Numbered from the stretch's first letter, positions 7,601 to 17,667 are shown. The stretch: 35,013 bases of DNA from Opitutaceae bacterium (GCA_031266495.1 JAISAX010000959.1:1-35013); one strand, 5' to 3'. Translations and numbers: made by a program. Notes: a model not told the origin generated them from the letters alone.

Positions 7601-8758
7601 ATGCCACGTCTTTCATCCGCCAGCAACCCCCACCCGTCACCCTCGTCTGCGCCTTCGCCCGACCCGTCGCCCGCGCCTTCCGGCGAAGCGGCGGCGGGAC
7701 GGCTCGCCCCCGCGAGGCCGCCCACGCTGGACGACATTGCGCGGGCAACGGGTGTCTCGAGGGCGGCCGTCAGCATGGGGCTGCGCGGGAGCGCGGAGAT
7801 CGCCGCCGCCACCCGCCAGCGCATCAAGGCCGCCGCGCAGGCGCTCGGCTACCGTCCCGACCCGCTCCTCTCGGCCCTGTCGTCGCGGGCGTCGCGGCGG
7901 CACCGGGCGCGGGCCAATCTGGCCCTGTTCGTGGATGATTACTGGCGCGACGGCAGCCGCCCGCCCTCCGAGACTGACTGGCTCGATGCCTGCGTGCGCG
8001 GGATGCGTGTGGCGGCGGAGCGCTTCGGCTACACGCTGAACGAATTTTTGCTCGACCGGCACCTGCGCGCCTGGCGCAAACCCGACCGCGTGCTGGCTGC
8101 CCGCGGCGTGACGGGCATATTCCTCCTCCCGCCCGGCGCTCCCTCGAAAACATTCCCCGAACCGGACTGGAAACGCTACTCCGTCGTGGCGGTGGGCGTG
8201 CCGCCGAACGCCACCCGCTGGCACCGCGCCGGGACGGACGCCTATGGCACGATGCACCACATCTGCGAACGTCTCAAGGAGCGCGGCATCCGGCGCGTGG
8301 GGCTGGCGCGCCAGATGAACGACATCCGCCGCCTGCGCGGCGAATGGCTGGGCGCGCTGGCAAAAGAGTGGTTTTTGCCGGACGCGGCCCACCCGGCCCG
8401 CCCCGCCCTGCAAATCGTGCCGCCCTGCCTCCTGCCCCGGATGGGGCGCGAGGCCTTTCTCCGATGGTATCGCCGCGAGAAGCCGGAGGTCATCGTCACG
8501 CACGGCCACGAGGCCATCGACTGGCTCCGCGCCGCAGGCGTGCGCGTGCCGGAGGATTGCGGCGTGGTGACGCTCAACAGCGCTCGCATCACCGAAGGCG
8601 ACACGGGCATCGTCCAGAACCTCGATCAGGTCGGCGAAGGCGCGGTGGAGCTGATGCACGGGCTGGTCCTGCGCGGCGAGAAAGGCGTGCCCGTGACCAG
8701 CCGCGAACTGCTCGTGAGCGCCCGCTGGGTCGAAGGCGCCACGCTGACGAAAGGATAA
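7601..8758 (+). CDS. LacI-family transcriptional regulator (C)
   Basis: The 385-aa regulator starts with a Pro/Ser-rich leader, then the helix-turn-helix PTLDDIARATGVSRAAVSMG (about residues 41-60) and a type I periplasmic-binding-protein-like effector domain. ATG 7601 is preferred over GTG 7481 because a palindrome suited to autoregulation ends just upstream and the extra 40 residues have no domain. Divergent details in the effector half (SRRHRARANLALFVDDYWRD) match a subgroup of LacI-like proteins common in Opitutaceae, and regulator B at 31709-32797 is of similar type. The target is probably the genes downstream (secreted proteins at 9380-10791, perhaps the GH42-like enzyme), but this rests on position only. 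Confidence 0.85.
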   Translation: MPRLSSASNPHPSPSSAPSPDPSPAPSGEAAAGRLAPARPPTLDDIARATGVSRAAVSMGLRGSAEIAAATRQRIKAAAQALGYRPDPLLSALSSRASRRHRARANLALFVDDYWRDGSRPPSETDWLDACVRGMRVAAERFGYTLNEFLLDRHLRAWRKPDRVLAARGVTGIFLLPPGAPSKTFPEPDWKRYSVVAVGVPPNATRWHRAGTDAYGTMHHICERLKERGIRRVGLARQMNDIRRLRGEWLGALAKEWFLPDAAHPARPALQIVPPCLLPRMGREAFLRWYRREKPEVIVTHGHEAIDWLRAAGVRVPEDCGVVTLNSARITEGDTGIVQNLDQVGEGAVELMHGLVLRGEKGVPVTSRELLVSARWVEGATLTKG

Positions 8759-8800
8759 GGATGCGGCACGCCTCCGGCCCGGCGGCTTGCGGGAGGGGCC

Positions 8801-8990
8801 TCATGTCCCCGTGTCGAGGAGCCAGTTGAGGGCGTTGCGCTGGCGGATGCCTTTGTGCGACTCCTCCTCGGGGTCAAGCGTGAGCAGGGTTTTGGGAAAC
8901 TGGTCTGTCGTCGGGAAGGCGGCGAGTTCACGGGCGAGGGGGGTTCTCGTCGCGCACGTTGACGAAAAGAGCTTGGGACAAAACCCGGCA
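8801..8990 (-). pseudogene. Relic of an unidentified protein C-terminus, frameshifted
   Basis: On the minus strand, SQALFVNVRDEN reads into a stop in one frame, while the adjacent frame continues with LARELAAFPTTDQFPKTLL and then a segment ending NALNWLLDTGT and TGA at 8801-8803. The two halves look like one protein split at a G6 run near 8939-8944. The sequence feels like the C-terminus of an AAA-type ATPase of the DUF4143 sort, but that is recall without a search. No matching upstream part is visible, so only the tail survives. Confidence 0.35.
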
Positions 8991-9137
8991 ATATCGCAGA
9001 ATTTTGTTCAAAAATATCCATACGCACCAGCACAGCAGACGGACTGACGCGAGCGAGGAGGGGGGGGAGGGCGTCACGCCGACGCGATTGCTGACGGGAG
9101 TGTGCGCGTAACTCTCCACGCGCCGCATTGCGTTTTT

Positions 9138-9151
9138 CTGAACAGCTTCAG
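9138..9151. promoter_or_regulatory. Operator-like motif CTGAA-N4-TTCAG
   Basis: ctgaacagcttcag has the same half-sites and spacing as the palindrome before LacI regulator C and is identical over all 14 bases to the site at 17605-17618. It lies about 230 bp before the secreted-protein gene at 9380. A role as regulator C binding site is inferred. Confidence 0.3.
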
Positions 9152-9379
9152 TGGCAAAAATATTCCTATGCCAGGCGGCATGCCACACACTGGATGCGAA
9201 ATCAGCACTCCGTTATGTCCACCTTGGTCCTCCCTGCTCCCATAAACCTTCCAGCCTCCGAAACCACCACCTGACTCATGCTCTCCTTTAATCCAGAATC
9301 CCGACACGCCCCTGCAAAATATCATCGTCCCTGTTTCTGTCGTCGTTCGAAGCAGCGACTAGCCCTCCCCTTCACCTCC

Positions 9380-9997
9380 ATGACAACCATGACAATCAAA
9401 ATGCTCCTCGCGGGTTTGACCGCGCTTGCTTTGCTTGTGTCCGCCCAAGCCGATATAACAGTCAAAAAATCCGATGTGATCGAAGGGAAATATTCCTACG
9501 TCATATCCTACGATGACATGGCGGAAACCGCTCCCAAAATTGCCAAGGATGCCTCCATCTTCAGCAATTTTATTGTAGTAAACGAAAAGGGGAAAGACGC
9601 GATGCGTCTGCTTACGCCCAATCCGGTCGAAGCCACGGCCAGCCTGACACTCGTGTTCGATTTTACATCGACAGGAGGCGCGCCGGTCCGGGCACTCATT
9701 GCGGATCGCCTGTTTCTTTTTGCTTCGGAAAACAAGTCGGTTATCAGCACAAGCTACAGCTTCGACAACTCCTCGTGGACCCTCTTGAAGAGAGCAACCG
9801 CCGAGGCAGCGGCGGTTGCTCCCGCCAAGGTTGATATTCAGACCAGGGAGAATGAGCCGATAAGCATTCCTGACGGAGTCTCCAGGTTCTTCTACAGAGT
9901 GGAGGTGAAAGATAATGCCATGTACTCTTACAAGTCCCAATGGGGACGTAGTGGATTAAACAGCACTCCTTTTCGTATTGTCTTTGACATCAAATGA
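9380..9997 (+). CDS. Secreted protein of unknown function, soluble paralogue of the next gene
   Basis: The 205-aa product begins with a clean signal peptide (MLLAGLTALALLVSAQA) and continues as a beta-rich domain. ATG 9380 was chosen because it sits just before the signal peptide; ATG 9389 or 9401 would also work, while ATG 9278 adds 34 residues of no signal character. I do not recognise the family, but it is clearly homologous to the next gene. Shared features in order are SYDD near the N-terminus, a FDF strand, IAD.L..F, a W.LL segment and a final WGR......PF.I.FD block. Unlike its partner it ends at that block, without a PEP-CTERM tail, so it should be released or periplasmic. Its stop overlaps an in-frame ATG of the next gene (atga), suggesting an operon. 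Confidence 0.8.
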   Translation: MTTMTIKMLLAGLTALALLVSAQADITVKKSDVIEGKYSYVISYDDMAETAPKIAKDASIFSNFIVVNEKGKDAMRLLTPNPVEATASLTLVFDFTSTGGAPVRALIADRLFLFASENKSVISTSYSFDNSSWTLLKRATAEAAAVAPAKVDIQTRENEPISIPDGVSRFFYRVEVKDNAMYSYKSQWGRSGLNSTPFRIVFDIK

Positions 9998-10053
9998 TCT
10001 CCTGCACGAGTCACTCACAATTCCCTCCCACAACAACCGATCCATACAATATC

Positions 10054-10791
10054 ATGAAATCAGAATTAAATAAAATCGCACTTGCACTTCTGCTTGTCTG
10101 CTTCGCGCCGATGTCCGCCTCTGCCAATGTTTTCGACAACGGCACCTGGAATTTGGCCGGGGGCACGGGCACGTTTAACTACACCCTGAGTTACGATGAT
10201 CTGCTGGTTATTGCCGGTAACCCCGCACAACCGGCACCCGCCGAAAGGTCAGGCAAGTTTTATGATGATGCCATCAACATCACAAACTTCGTCGTCAGAA
10301 ACGAAGGAAGCGGCCATTATCTCAATTCCGAACTTGGACAAGCCAACGCATCATTCACCTTTCGTTTCGATTTTGAATCAAAGGGTTATGAAGCTACATC
10401 CGTCACGATCGCCGATTACCTGGTGATGTTTAACACCGCAACATCCGGAGCGACTATAAAAGTTGAATACAGAATTAACGATGACTCATGGCAACTGCTT
10501 TCTTCATTAACAAACGCAGGAACAACCCAGGAACTTAACCATAAGGCTACTCCATGGGGAGTCATTGATGGCGTTGTGATTTCGAGTTTTGATTACAGGG
10601 TGACATCCACAGGCAATGTTGTTTATAATTATGCAGACCAATGGGGACGCGCAAACAACGCGACGACCAATCCCTTCTCCATTACATTTGATGTGGTTGC
10701 TGTTCCGGTTCCGGAACCCGCCAGCGTTGTTTTCCTTTCGGGAGCCGGAATATTCGGGATTGTATTGCTGCGCCGCAAACTCCGCCGTTAA
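10054..10791 (+). CDS. PEP-CTERM surface protein, anchored paralogue of the preceding gene
   Basis: The 245-aa protein has a signal peptide (KIALALLLVCFAPMSASA), a beta-rich domain homologous to the preceding protein (SYDD, FRFDF, IADYLVMF, WGR, PFSITFD) and a C-terminal PEP-CTERM sorting tail: VPVPEPAS, a hydrophobic helix, then RRKLRR. Exosortase processing would place it at the cell surface or in extracellular matrix. ATG 10054 is preferred because the signal peptide starts there; ATG 9994 overlaps the previous stop and would add 20 residues. AT content is higher than in most neighbours. A cell-surface role in binding polysaccharide is plausible from its position before a large CBM/GH42-like enzyme, but is inference. 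Confidence 0.85.
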   Translation: MKSELNKIALALLLVCFAPMSASANVFDNGTWNLAGGTGTFNYTLSYDDLLVIAGNPAQPAPAERSGKFYDDAINITNFVVRNEGSGHYLNSELGQANASFTFRFDFESKGYEATSVTIADYLVMFNTATSGATIKVEYRINDDSWQLLSSLTNAGTTQELNHKATPWGVIDGVVISSFDYRVTSTGNVVYNYADQWGRANNATTNPFSITFDVVAVPVPEPASVVFLSGAGIFGIVLLRRKLRR

Positions 10792-10858
10792 CCCGACACA
10801 TCCCGCCCTTGTAGAGCAGGCAGGAGTCCCTGGCGTTTCTCGCCTGGGACGCCCGCCT

Positions 10859-10883
10859 CCCCCTCCCCCCCCCCCCCCCCTCC
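10859..10883. repeat. Poly-C tract (C5-T-C16-T-C2) next to a start codon
   Basis: A run of sixteen C at 10865-10880 lies immediately before the GTG at 10885 and the ATG at 10891. It is the longest homopolymer seen in the window and occupies the place where a ribosome binding site would normally be. Confidence 0.9.
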
Positions 10884-10890
10884 TGTGACG

Positions 10891-13800
10891 ATGATACCCA
10901 TGACAATTCGTTTTTCCTCTTTTATCGCCTTGATTGTTACACTTGCCGGAAGTGCTTCACTTGCTCTTGAGGGTCTGGACGCAGCGTCTCTTTCTGACGC
11001 GGGTTTTGAGCGGTATGGAACGGACGAGTCGTGGGAATTTTACACGCAAGGCAGCGCCCAGGCTACCGCGTCACGCGACACGACCCGGAAACACGGCGGA
11101 GATGCATCTCTCCGGCTCTCCAGCACAACCCCATTCCAGCATCATGTTTACGGTGCCCTGCGCCAAAACATCCAGGAACTAAACCCTGATACCGATTACG
11201 AAATCTCGCTATGGGTTAGCGGCCAGTCCGTGAGCAACTGCACCCTTGCCCTCGGCCCAAAATGGAGTCCGCGAAAACCGCTCCCCGAAGGAAGTTACGA
11301 CTGGCGGCAAATCATATTCCCTTTCAAAACCCCATCCGGCCTGGGCAAATATTTCCCGATTGTGGTTATTATTGAAGGCCCCACCGGGGATCTTTGGCTG
11401 GATGATATCAGTATCCGGGAAAAAACAAACGCTGCCTGTAACGGGTCCGGTTTCTTTGATACATCCACATGGGAAGGGATTCCTCCCGCGCTTCGGTTTT
11501 ATCCGGCATTTCCAACAAACACGGCAGAAAGGGACATCCCTGTTCTGAGCTTCCGTTCAACGGATTCTGTTCTCGGCGCAGATGCCCGGATGACCTGGGA
11601 CGCCAGCGCGTTGCACCTCGACCTGCATGTGATCGACCCAACGGCTGGCAGGGTGCTGCTTGGTGATTCCATGTGGCAGGGAGATAGCGTCCAGCTTCAC
11701 ATTCAAGTTGATTCAGTGACTCCGGCAGAGATTGGCTTCGCGTTGCAGCCAAACGGTCAGGTGGATGTTTTTACCTGGGACACCAGCATTGATCTCAAAC
11801 AAATTTCCGTATCCGGAAAACGCACATCAGAAGGTTATCGTCTTGGGATTCTGATTCCGTGGAACGAATTTGGCGTGGTATCCGGCAATCATCCCAGGCG
11901 AGTCAGGGCAAATTTTGTAATCAACGATTCCGGTGAAAACGGGAACCGCCGTTTTGTGGAATGGACTCCGGCAACCGCCGGGAAAAAGGATCCCGAAGCA
12001 CTCGCCACCATCGTTCTTGTTGAAGAAAGTCAACCGGCTGCCTTCGGTCTTGTTCTCGACAAGAGCACCTATAACGATGGTGAACAGATGAGTGGGCGTA
12101 TCATCGCTTACGCGACCGGGTCACCTGATGCGGACGTATTGATGAACCTCCAATTGCAAATCATCCAGCCTGATGGACGCCCCTTGCATACCGTCTCCGT
12201 CCCTGCCGCTTCAGGTGCGATCTCCGCAGGGAAAACGAAAACCCGGGCTTTTGTCCTTCCTGCCTTCCCGTTACCGGAAGGAAACTATCAATTGCAATTC
12301 CTGCCGCTTCAGTCCGACCGGAAGACCGTACTGGCATCGACTGCATTTGAACGGGCGAACGTCAGCGGACGCATCAGCCGTGGCATTGAGGGAATCCGTA
12401 ACCGCTACGGCAAGTTGCGTCAGAGGGTGGAAACCGGTTCCATGCGACACGATTCATATATTGTGCATGGACTCGCTACCGCAGAACTCTTTCTGAAGCA
12501 CTTCGGTGCTCGGATAAACGGAAAGCTCCTTTCCAATGATTGGCAACTGCTTCAAATCAATGAACTTGATTTCGTTCTCACTCAAATGGAAACACGGCTC
12601 GAAACCTCTTCATCTCCGATCATTATCCCCCGGGACTACGCCAAAAGCATCCGCAGAAATCGCAACGATTACACTTATTTCGCCTATGGTTTCGGGCATT
12701 GGGATCATCCCTTCCGGGATATGCCCTTTCTCTCCAGAATGGGAGCAGGCTTGGTGCAACGTGAATTCGGCTCCATGGGCGGCAATCCGGAAAGAGTGCG
12801 TAAAACCATCGCTGAAACATTTGCCAGGGCCGATCAGTATGCCACACAGACAGACTTCCTGTTATCCCCGCATTATTTTCCCGGCGAACTGATCAAAAAA
12901 GACCCCACACTGGCCTTGGACGAATCGGTGCGCTCGGGATTTATCAAGTTCAATATAGACCATCCGGAAGCCCGCCGCGTGATCGGGCAATGGGTGGAAA
13001 CAGTTGTCCCCCCGGTGAAAGATTCCCCATCGCTTTTCAGCATCGGCCTTTCCAATGAGCCCACTTATGCCCACAGCGGACGTGACCCTCACAGTCGCCC
13101 GCAGTGGATCCGGTTTCTGCAAAACACGCATCAGTCTGTGGACAAACTCAACTCTCTCTATAGAGAAAAATATCCAGGTTTTGACGACGTTCCCGTTCCC
13201 GCGCCCGTGCATCCGGACACCGTTGAAAAAAGACGCGCCTACTATGACTGGGTGATTTTCAACCAGCAAAACTTCGCCGACTGGCACCGCTGGCTAAACG
13301 ACACCGTGAAACGCCTCGCTCCCGAAATTCCAACCCACGCGAAAGTGATGCCCTTCATCTTTGAACGCAGCCGCATGCATGAAGGTCTTGATCCCGAGTT
13401 GATCTGTGAAATCACCGATCTGGCGGGCAATGACTGCTGGGCATACTGGCAATCATCCAGAGGATACGCCTACAATTGGCAACTCGAGGAAATGTGGTAT
13501 GATCTCCTTCATTCCTTCCGTGGCCAGCCCGTTTACAACTCGGAAAATCATCTCGTCAAGGACGGCGCCCTGCCGGCAAGCATTCCCCCCGGGCACACCT
13601 ATTCCGTGCTCTGGCAAGGAGCCCTTCATAACCAGGCAGCCACCGCCATCTGGGTTTGGCAGGAGCCCCTGAACCCGGCGCTCGAAGGGAGCATCTATCT
13701 TCGTCCGGGGAACACATGGGCTGCGGGCCGGGCCATGCTCGACATCAATCGACTGGGGCACGAAATCCGCACTATCGCCCGGGCCAAAGCACCGGTAGCC

Positions 13801-14460
13801 ATCCTCTATTCAGTCTCCTCTGCTTTCTGGCAAAAAAACTACGATCCCGCCTTGATGGATATCTACACAACCCTGTCCCTCCTCGGGCACCAGGTTACTT
13901 TCATCAGCGAAAAGCAACTGGTTGAAAACAGACGCTCGCCAGGCAATGACGCGGTCAAGTTCATTGCTCTGCCACAAGCCACGCATGTGAAAGAAAGTAC
14001 GGTCACAGCGTTGGAAAAATTCATTCATGAAGGAGGCCAGCTCATCACATTGGGAGACGGCAACCTCCAACAAGACGAATATGCTCGTCCCCGCCATTTA
14101 TCGGAAAAGTTCGCCAGGAGCGGTCATTCGATAGTTTGGAAATCCGCGCAAACAGCCGATGACAGCATGTCCGCTTCCATTGAGGCCATTTTAAGAAGAG
14201 AAAACATAACCTCTCTCAAAATCTGTTCCAATATTACAGGGAAACGGGCATGGGGAATCCCGCACCGGACGGTGAAAGACGGGGACACATGGTTAATCGC
14301 CCTGAATAACATGAAGAAAGCACAGGAAAGTATTTCCATACCTGTAAACGGTCCTCTTCGGGATATTCTCAACGACGAGCAAGTCGATCCCTCCGCTGTA
14401 ATGCTTGATCCGATGCGACCCAGATTATTGCGAACATCATCCAATCCGTTCAATCCATAA
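10891..14460 (+). CDS. Large secreted CBM + GH42-like beta-galactosidase
   Basis: The protein of about 1,189 aa has a signal peptide ([18 protein letters not shown]), a CBM4/9-like beta-sandwich (about 25-175), a CBM9/DOMON-like domain (about 184-375), an Ig-like strand region (about 385-490), a TIM-barrel catalytic domain (about 560-950) and a flavodoxin-like domain (about 965-1085) resembling the GH42 trimerisation domain, then a small C-terminal domain. Likely catalytic residues are E723 in SIGLSNEPT (acid/base) and E885 in YNSENHLV (nucleophile). GH42 enzymes release beta-galactose; substrate here is unknown but would match galactan use with the GH50-like enzymes. GTG 10885 and ATG 10900 are alternative starts. 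A poly-C tract replaces the ribosome binding site. The pseudopilin gene follows after 17 bp. Confidence 0.8.
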   Translation: MIPMTIRFSSFIALIVTLAGSASLALEGLDAASLSDAGFERYGTDESWEFYTQGSAQATASRDTTRKHGGDASLRLSSTTPFQHHVYGALRQNIQELNPDTDYEISLWVSGQSVSNCTLALGPKWSPRKPLPEGSYDWRQIIFPFKTPSGLGKYFPIVVIIEGPTGDLWLDDISIREKTNAACNGSGFFDTSTWEGIPPALRFYPAFPTNTAERDIPVLSFRSTDSVLGADARMTWDASALHLDLHVIDPTAGRVLLGDSMWQGDSVQLHIQVDSVTPAEIGFALQPNGQVDVFTWDTSIDLKQISVSGKRTSEGYRLGILIPWNEFGVVSGNHPRRVRANFVINDSGENGNRRFVEWTPATAGKKDPEALATIVLVEESQPAAFGLVLDKSTYNDGEQMSGRIIAYATGSPDADVLMNLQLQIIQPDGRPLHTVSVPAASGAISAGKTKTRAFVLPAFPLPEGNYQLQFLPLQSDRKTVLASTAFERANVSGRISRGIEGIRNRYGKLRQRVETGSMRHDSYIVHGLATAELFLKHFGARINGKLLSNDWQLLQINELDFVLTQMETRLETSSSPIIIPRDYAKSIRRNRNDYTYFAYGFGHWDHPFRDMPFLSRMGAGLVQREFGSMGGNPERVRKTIAETFARADQYATQTDFLLSPHYFPGELIKKDPTLALDESVRSGFIKFNIDHPEARRVIGQWVETVVPPVKDSPSLFSIGLSNEPTYAHSGRDPHSRPQWIRFLQNTHQSVDKLNSLYREKYPGFDDVPVPAPVHPDTVEKRRAYYDWVIFNQQNFADWHRWLNDTVKRLAPEIPTHAKVMPFIFERSRMHEGLDPELICEITDLAGNDCWAYWQSSRGYAYNWQLEEMWYDLLHSFRGQPVYNSENHLVKDGALPASIPPGHTYSVLWQGALHNQAATAIWVWQEPLNPALEGSIYLRPGNTWAAGRAMLDINRLGHEIRTIARAKAPVAILYSVSSAFWQKNYDPALMDIYTTLSLLGHQVTFISEKQLVENRRSPGNDAVKFIALPQATHVKESTVTALEKFIHEGGQLITLGDGNLQQDEYARPRHLSEKFARSGHSIVWKSAQTADDSMSASIEAILRRENITSLKICSNITGKRAWGIPHRTVKDGDTWLIALNNMKKAQESISIPVNGPLRDILNDEQVDPSAVMLDPMRPRLLRTSSNPFNP

Positions 14461-14477
14461 TTCATTCACGACATATC

Positions 14478-15176
14478 ATGAAAGCTCGCCTGCTCCCGCA
14501 TATCGCAAAACGCAAAGATCAGACATGGCATACATCCGATCGTGCGTTTACACTCATCGAACTGCTCACGGTGATCGCCATCATCGGGATTCTTGCAGCC
14601 ATCATGATTCCAACTGTCGGAGCAGTTCGTTCACGGGCAAAACAAGCGCAGTCCGTGAGCAATATGCGCCAGATCGGTGTCGCCTTTAACATCTTTATGG
14701 TGGACAACAAAAATCGCCCGCCACTTCCCCTGAGTCATCTCCCGCTCGCTTTACCGGAAAACAAGTCGCTTTGGGAAGGAGGCCCGGTCAAGGATGGAGT
14801 CGGTTTCGGGAAGCTGCAATACGATGGATACATGGGGATTCCTGCCGGGAAAAGACCAATGAAAACAGAGGCAGAAGGGGAAGGCCGTTTACCTGTTTTT
14901 TTTAATCCGCTCAATCCAGATGGCCCGTCCACCAGAGAAGTTAACTGGACCGATTATCCTTATCTTCTTTCCGTTCGCTACGATACCGTGCCTTGGGAAT
15001 CCACGACGGCCATTGGATGCGATGTCATAGGCGGTGAACAGTTTACTCCCGGAAAGCCCTTGATAGGCAATGCGGCGATGGTTCTTTACTTCGATGCATC
15101 GGTGCGCCCGATGCCGTATGAGATTTATAGCAAGTATCCAAACAGTGCCTCAGGATTTGATCGGACGGCGAAATAA
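14478..15176 (+). CDS. Type II/IV pseudopilin (B)
   Basis: The 232-aa protein has the class III prepilin signal [20 protein letters not shown] (about residues 22-41), again with Ala at the position before cleavage, then a SNMRQIG segment as in the other two pseudopilins. The C-terminal H-X9-D feature is degenerate: VLYFDAS keeps the Asp, but the His position holds Ile. It starts 17 bp after the GH42-like gene and must be co-transcribed with it. A strong hairpin follows the stop. Together with the pairs at 2490-5542 and 27669-30550 it makes three hydrolase-pseudopilin pairs in this window. No pilus or type II secretion assembly genes are present. Confidence 0.85.
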   Translation: MKARLLPHIAKRKDQTWHTSDRAFTLIELLTVIAIIGILAAIMIPTVGAVRSRAKQAQSVSNMRQIGVAFNIFMVDNKNRPPLPLSHLPLALPENKSLWEGGPVKDGVGFGKLQYDGYMGIPAGKRPMKTEAEGEGRLPVFFNPLNPDGPSTREVNWTDYPYLLSVRYDTVPWESTTAIGCDVIGGEQFTPGKPLIGNAAMVLYFDASVRPMPYEIYSKYPNSASGFDRTAK

Positions 15177-15179
15177 TAA

Positions 15180-15205
15180 CTGATGTTACGCAGACATCAG
15201 CTTTT
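15180..15205 (+). terminator. Hairpin terminator built on the REP end motif
   Basis: ctgatgt (15180-15186) pairs with acatcag (15194-15200) around a 7-nt loop and is followed by cttttaa. The left half is the same ctgatgttacgc motif that starts REP copy 1. It would end the GH42-pseudopilin transcript. Confidence 0.45.
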
Positions 15206-15227
15206 AACGTAAACATGTAAGCCAGCC

Positions 15228-17624
15228 ATGACCCATCCCCGCGTCCTTATTCTGAAGCCTGAAAACGGCGGCAAGGCCTGCGACATCGCCGCCGCCGAAT
15301 TTCAGAAGTACTACCAGCAAATCACCGGCGAACGTTTGCCCATCATCCCCCGTGCCGCCGCTGCCGCCGCCAGCAACGCCACCGCCTCGCTCATCGTCAT
15401 CGGCTCCGACGCCGTCAACCGCTTCTGCCGCGATTGCATCGAACAAAAAATCATCGCGCCCTTCCGCATCCGCACCGGCACGGACGATTTTCACCTTCTC
15501 TCCGCCCGCGACGCCGCCAACGGGCGCGACCTGCTCTTTCTCGCCGGGGGGCGCCCTCGCGCCACCCTCTACGCCGTGTATCATTTCTTTGAGACACGCG
15601 CCGGCTGCTCGTGGTTCTGGGACGGCGACGTCGTCCCGAAAATGCCCGCCGCCGCATCCGACTTCACCGGTCTCGACCTCGCCGAGACGCCGCGTTTCGA
15701 GTATCGCGGGCTGCGTTACTTCGCGCATCGCGGGCTGCACCGCTTCCAGGCCGAGCACTGGAATGCGGCGGACTGGGAGCGCGAAATCGACTGGCTCGTC
15801 AAGAAACGCCTCAACGTCTTCATGCTCCGCATCGGCATGGACGACGTCTGGCAAAAGGCGTTCCCCGACATCGTGCCGTATCCGCCCGACGACGCCCCGT
15901 TGCCCGAAGCCGGCAGCGATTACGATGACCGCACGTCGGCGTGGCCGCTGAAATACCGCGGCGAACTGCGCCGTCACATCCTGCAATATGCCCGCGACCG
16001 CGACCTGATGCACCCGGAGGATTTCGGGACAATAACGCACTGGTATAGCCGCACGCCGCTCGCGTTTCTGCAAAAAGCAAACCCCCGCCTCCTCGCTCAA
16101 ACCGCCGGCAATTACGTCGAGCAAACCGGACTCGTTTTCGACATCCGCGACGACGCCATGCTCGACCATTATTTCCGCCTTACGCAGGCGCACATCGAGC
16201 ATTATGGCGCGCCGGAGTTGTTTCACACCATCGGGCTGGCCGAACGCGATTTCAGCAGCGACCGCAAGGAAAACCTCGAAATCAAACTCTACACCTACCG
16301 CCGCCTCATCGCGGGCATTTTAAAACGTTACCCCAACGCCAGAATCCTCCTCGCCGGCTGGGATCTTTTCAACAACTGGCACCCCGACGAAGTCCCCGCC
16401 TTGCTCCGCGAACTCAACCCCGCCAACACTCTCCTCTGGGACTACGAAGCCGACGCCGGTTACGACCGCACCTACGGCTACCAGGCCGAAAACAATTTCA
16501 CCAACTGGGACGTTGTCGGGAAATTCCCCTACACCTTCGGGATCTTCGAGGCGCTGGAAGCCGCCGCTGACATTCGCGCCAACTACACGCTCCTCGAAAA
16601 ACGCTTCGCCGTCGCCGCCAGCGACCCGTTTTGCAAGGGCTACCTCTTCTGGCCCGAGGTGTCGCACGCCGACATCCTCATGCTCGAATATTTTACCCAC
16701 AACGCGTGGCACGGCGGCGACCATTCCCCGCAACCCGCGCTCGAACGCCTCTGCCGCGACCGCTACCGCAGCGACGCCGGAAAAATGCGCCTCATCTGGC
16801 GACAATTTCTCCCCTGCACCTACCCGTGGCACGGTGAAAACTACGTGCCGGAAAAACTCTGGTGTTTCCCCGGGCCGAAAGTTTTTTTCGACCCGCAACG
16901 CGACTGGCTCGCGACCGGAAAACGCTACGCCGAAAAGCTCGCCCCTGCGCCGGAAATCTTCCGCGCACTGGCAGAAATCCCGTTCGCCGACGACAAGCCG
17001 TTTGTCAAACGCGACGCCCTCGACGTGGCGCGCACGCTTGCCTCGCGCCTGATCACGCTTGCCGTCGTCCGCCTCAACATCGCCCTCGCAAAATGGAAAA
17101 AAGACGCGGCGAACGAAGCGTTGAAAAACGCCGTTCGCGGCGCCGCGACGGCACACCTGACGCAGGTGGAAAGGTTCGCCGACGTGTTGTCATTGCACGA
17201 TGACTACTCGATGAACGCCACGCTCGCGCATCAAGAAGCCACGCACGCCATCAACCCGTGTTTCCCGAAAACACTCGTCGCCAACGCCGCCAACCACTAC
17301 TGCGCCTCCTGGCAATACGAAATCGCGAAACATTTTTATATCCCCGTCGCCCGAACCTGGGGCACGGCGGTGAACGCGCTCCTCGACGGCGACGCCGAGC
17401 TTGACCTCGCAACGCTGCAAACGCGCTTCGACGCGCTTCAACACGCCATCCGTGAAACCCCGTTGACGGAAATGCACGCCTCCGAACCGCCGACCGGGAC
17501 GCGTTTCCGTCAAACCATGCTCTGCGAAGCCGAAATGGCGGAAGCCCTGTTGACCTGCCAGAATGCCGGCGGACGACCGGGAAACGCCGCTTTCCCGGCG
17601 CCGGCTGAACAGCTTCAGGGATAA
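15228..17624 (+). CDS. Cytoplasmic GH89-like glycosidase (alpha-N-acetylglucosaminidase type)
   Basis: The 798-aa protein lacks a signal peptide. It opens with an N-terminal domain typical of large glycosidases (AAAEFQKYYQQITGERLPI) and then shows a TIM-barrel pattern like NAGLU: the segment WNAADWEREIDWLVKKRLNV (about residues 179-198), then DDVWQKAFPD, ILLAGWDLFNNW, and FGIFEALE. Candidate catalytic residues are E339 (LAERDF, where NAGLU has FNE) and an acidic residue in FWPEVSHAD (E477 or the following Asp), where NAGLU has its QNE nucleophile. This position is not a clean match, so substrate and even activity are uncertain. It begins a co-directional catabolic run with 43-123 bp gaps. An operator-like CTGAA-N4-TTCAG lies inside its 3' end. 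Confidence 0.7.
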   Translation: MTHPRVLILKPENGGKACDIAAAEFQKYYQQITGERLPIIPRAAAAAASNATASLIVIGSDAVNRFCRDCIEQKIIAPFRIRTGTDDFHLLSARDAANGRDLLFLAGGRPRATLYAVYHFFETRAGCSWFWDGDVVPKMPAAASDFTGLDLAETPRFEYRGLRYFAHRGLHRFQAEHWNAADWEREIDWLVKKRLNVFMLRIGMDDVWQKAFPDIVPYPPDDAPLPEAGSDYDDRTSAWPLKYRGELRRHILQYARDRDLMHPEDFGTITHWYSRTPLAFLQKANPRLLAQTAGNYVEQTGLVFDIRDDAMLDHYFRLTQAHIEHYGAPELFHTIGLAERDFSSDRKENLEIKLYTYRRLIAGILKRYPNARILLAGWDLFNNWHPDEVPALLRELNPANTLLWDYEADAGYDRTYGYQAENNFTNWDVVGKFPYTFGIFEALEAAADIRANYTLLEKRFAVAASDPFCKGYLFWPEVSHADILMLEYFTHNAWHGGDHSPQPALERLCRDRYRSDAGKMRLIWRQFLPCTYPWHGENYVPEKLWCFPGPKVFFDPQRDWLATGKRYAEKLAPAPEIFRALAEIPFADDKPFVKRDALDVARTLASRLITLAVVRLNIALAKWKKDAANEALKNAVRGAATAHLTQVERFADVLSLHDDYSMNATLAHQEATHAINPCFPKTLVANAANHYCASWQYEIAKHFYIPVARTWGTAVNALLDGDAELDLATLQTRFDALQHAIRETPLTEMHASEPPTGTRFRQTMLCEAEMAEALLTCQNAGGRPGNAAFPAPAEQLQG
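17605..17618. promoter_or_regulatory. Operator-like motif CTGAA-N4-TTCAG
   Basis: ctgaacagcttcag is identical over 14 bases to the copy at 9138-9151. It lies inside the last codons of the GH89-like gene and about 50 bp before the ATG of the creatininase-family gene. Because it is in coding sequence it may be chance. Confidence 0.25.
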
Positions 17625-17667
17625 ACGGCTTTTGTCCCTCCTCCCCTGGCCGTTATCCCCTTTCCCC

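Larger units (their letters stand above)
8759..9379. other. Intergenic region with gene relic and motif
   Basis: About 620 bp without an intact gene. It contains a decayed minus-strand gene end (8801-8990), a G8-A-G3 tract (9060-9071), and ctgaacagcttcag (9138-9151), which shares the CTGAA-N4-TTCAG core with the palindrome before regulator C. The following frame is open from ATG 9278, but the signal peptide begins only at 9380. Confidence 0.5.
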
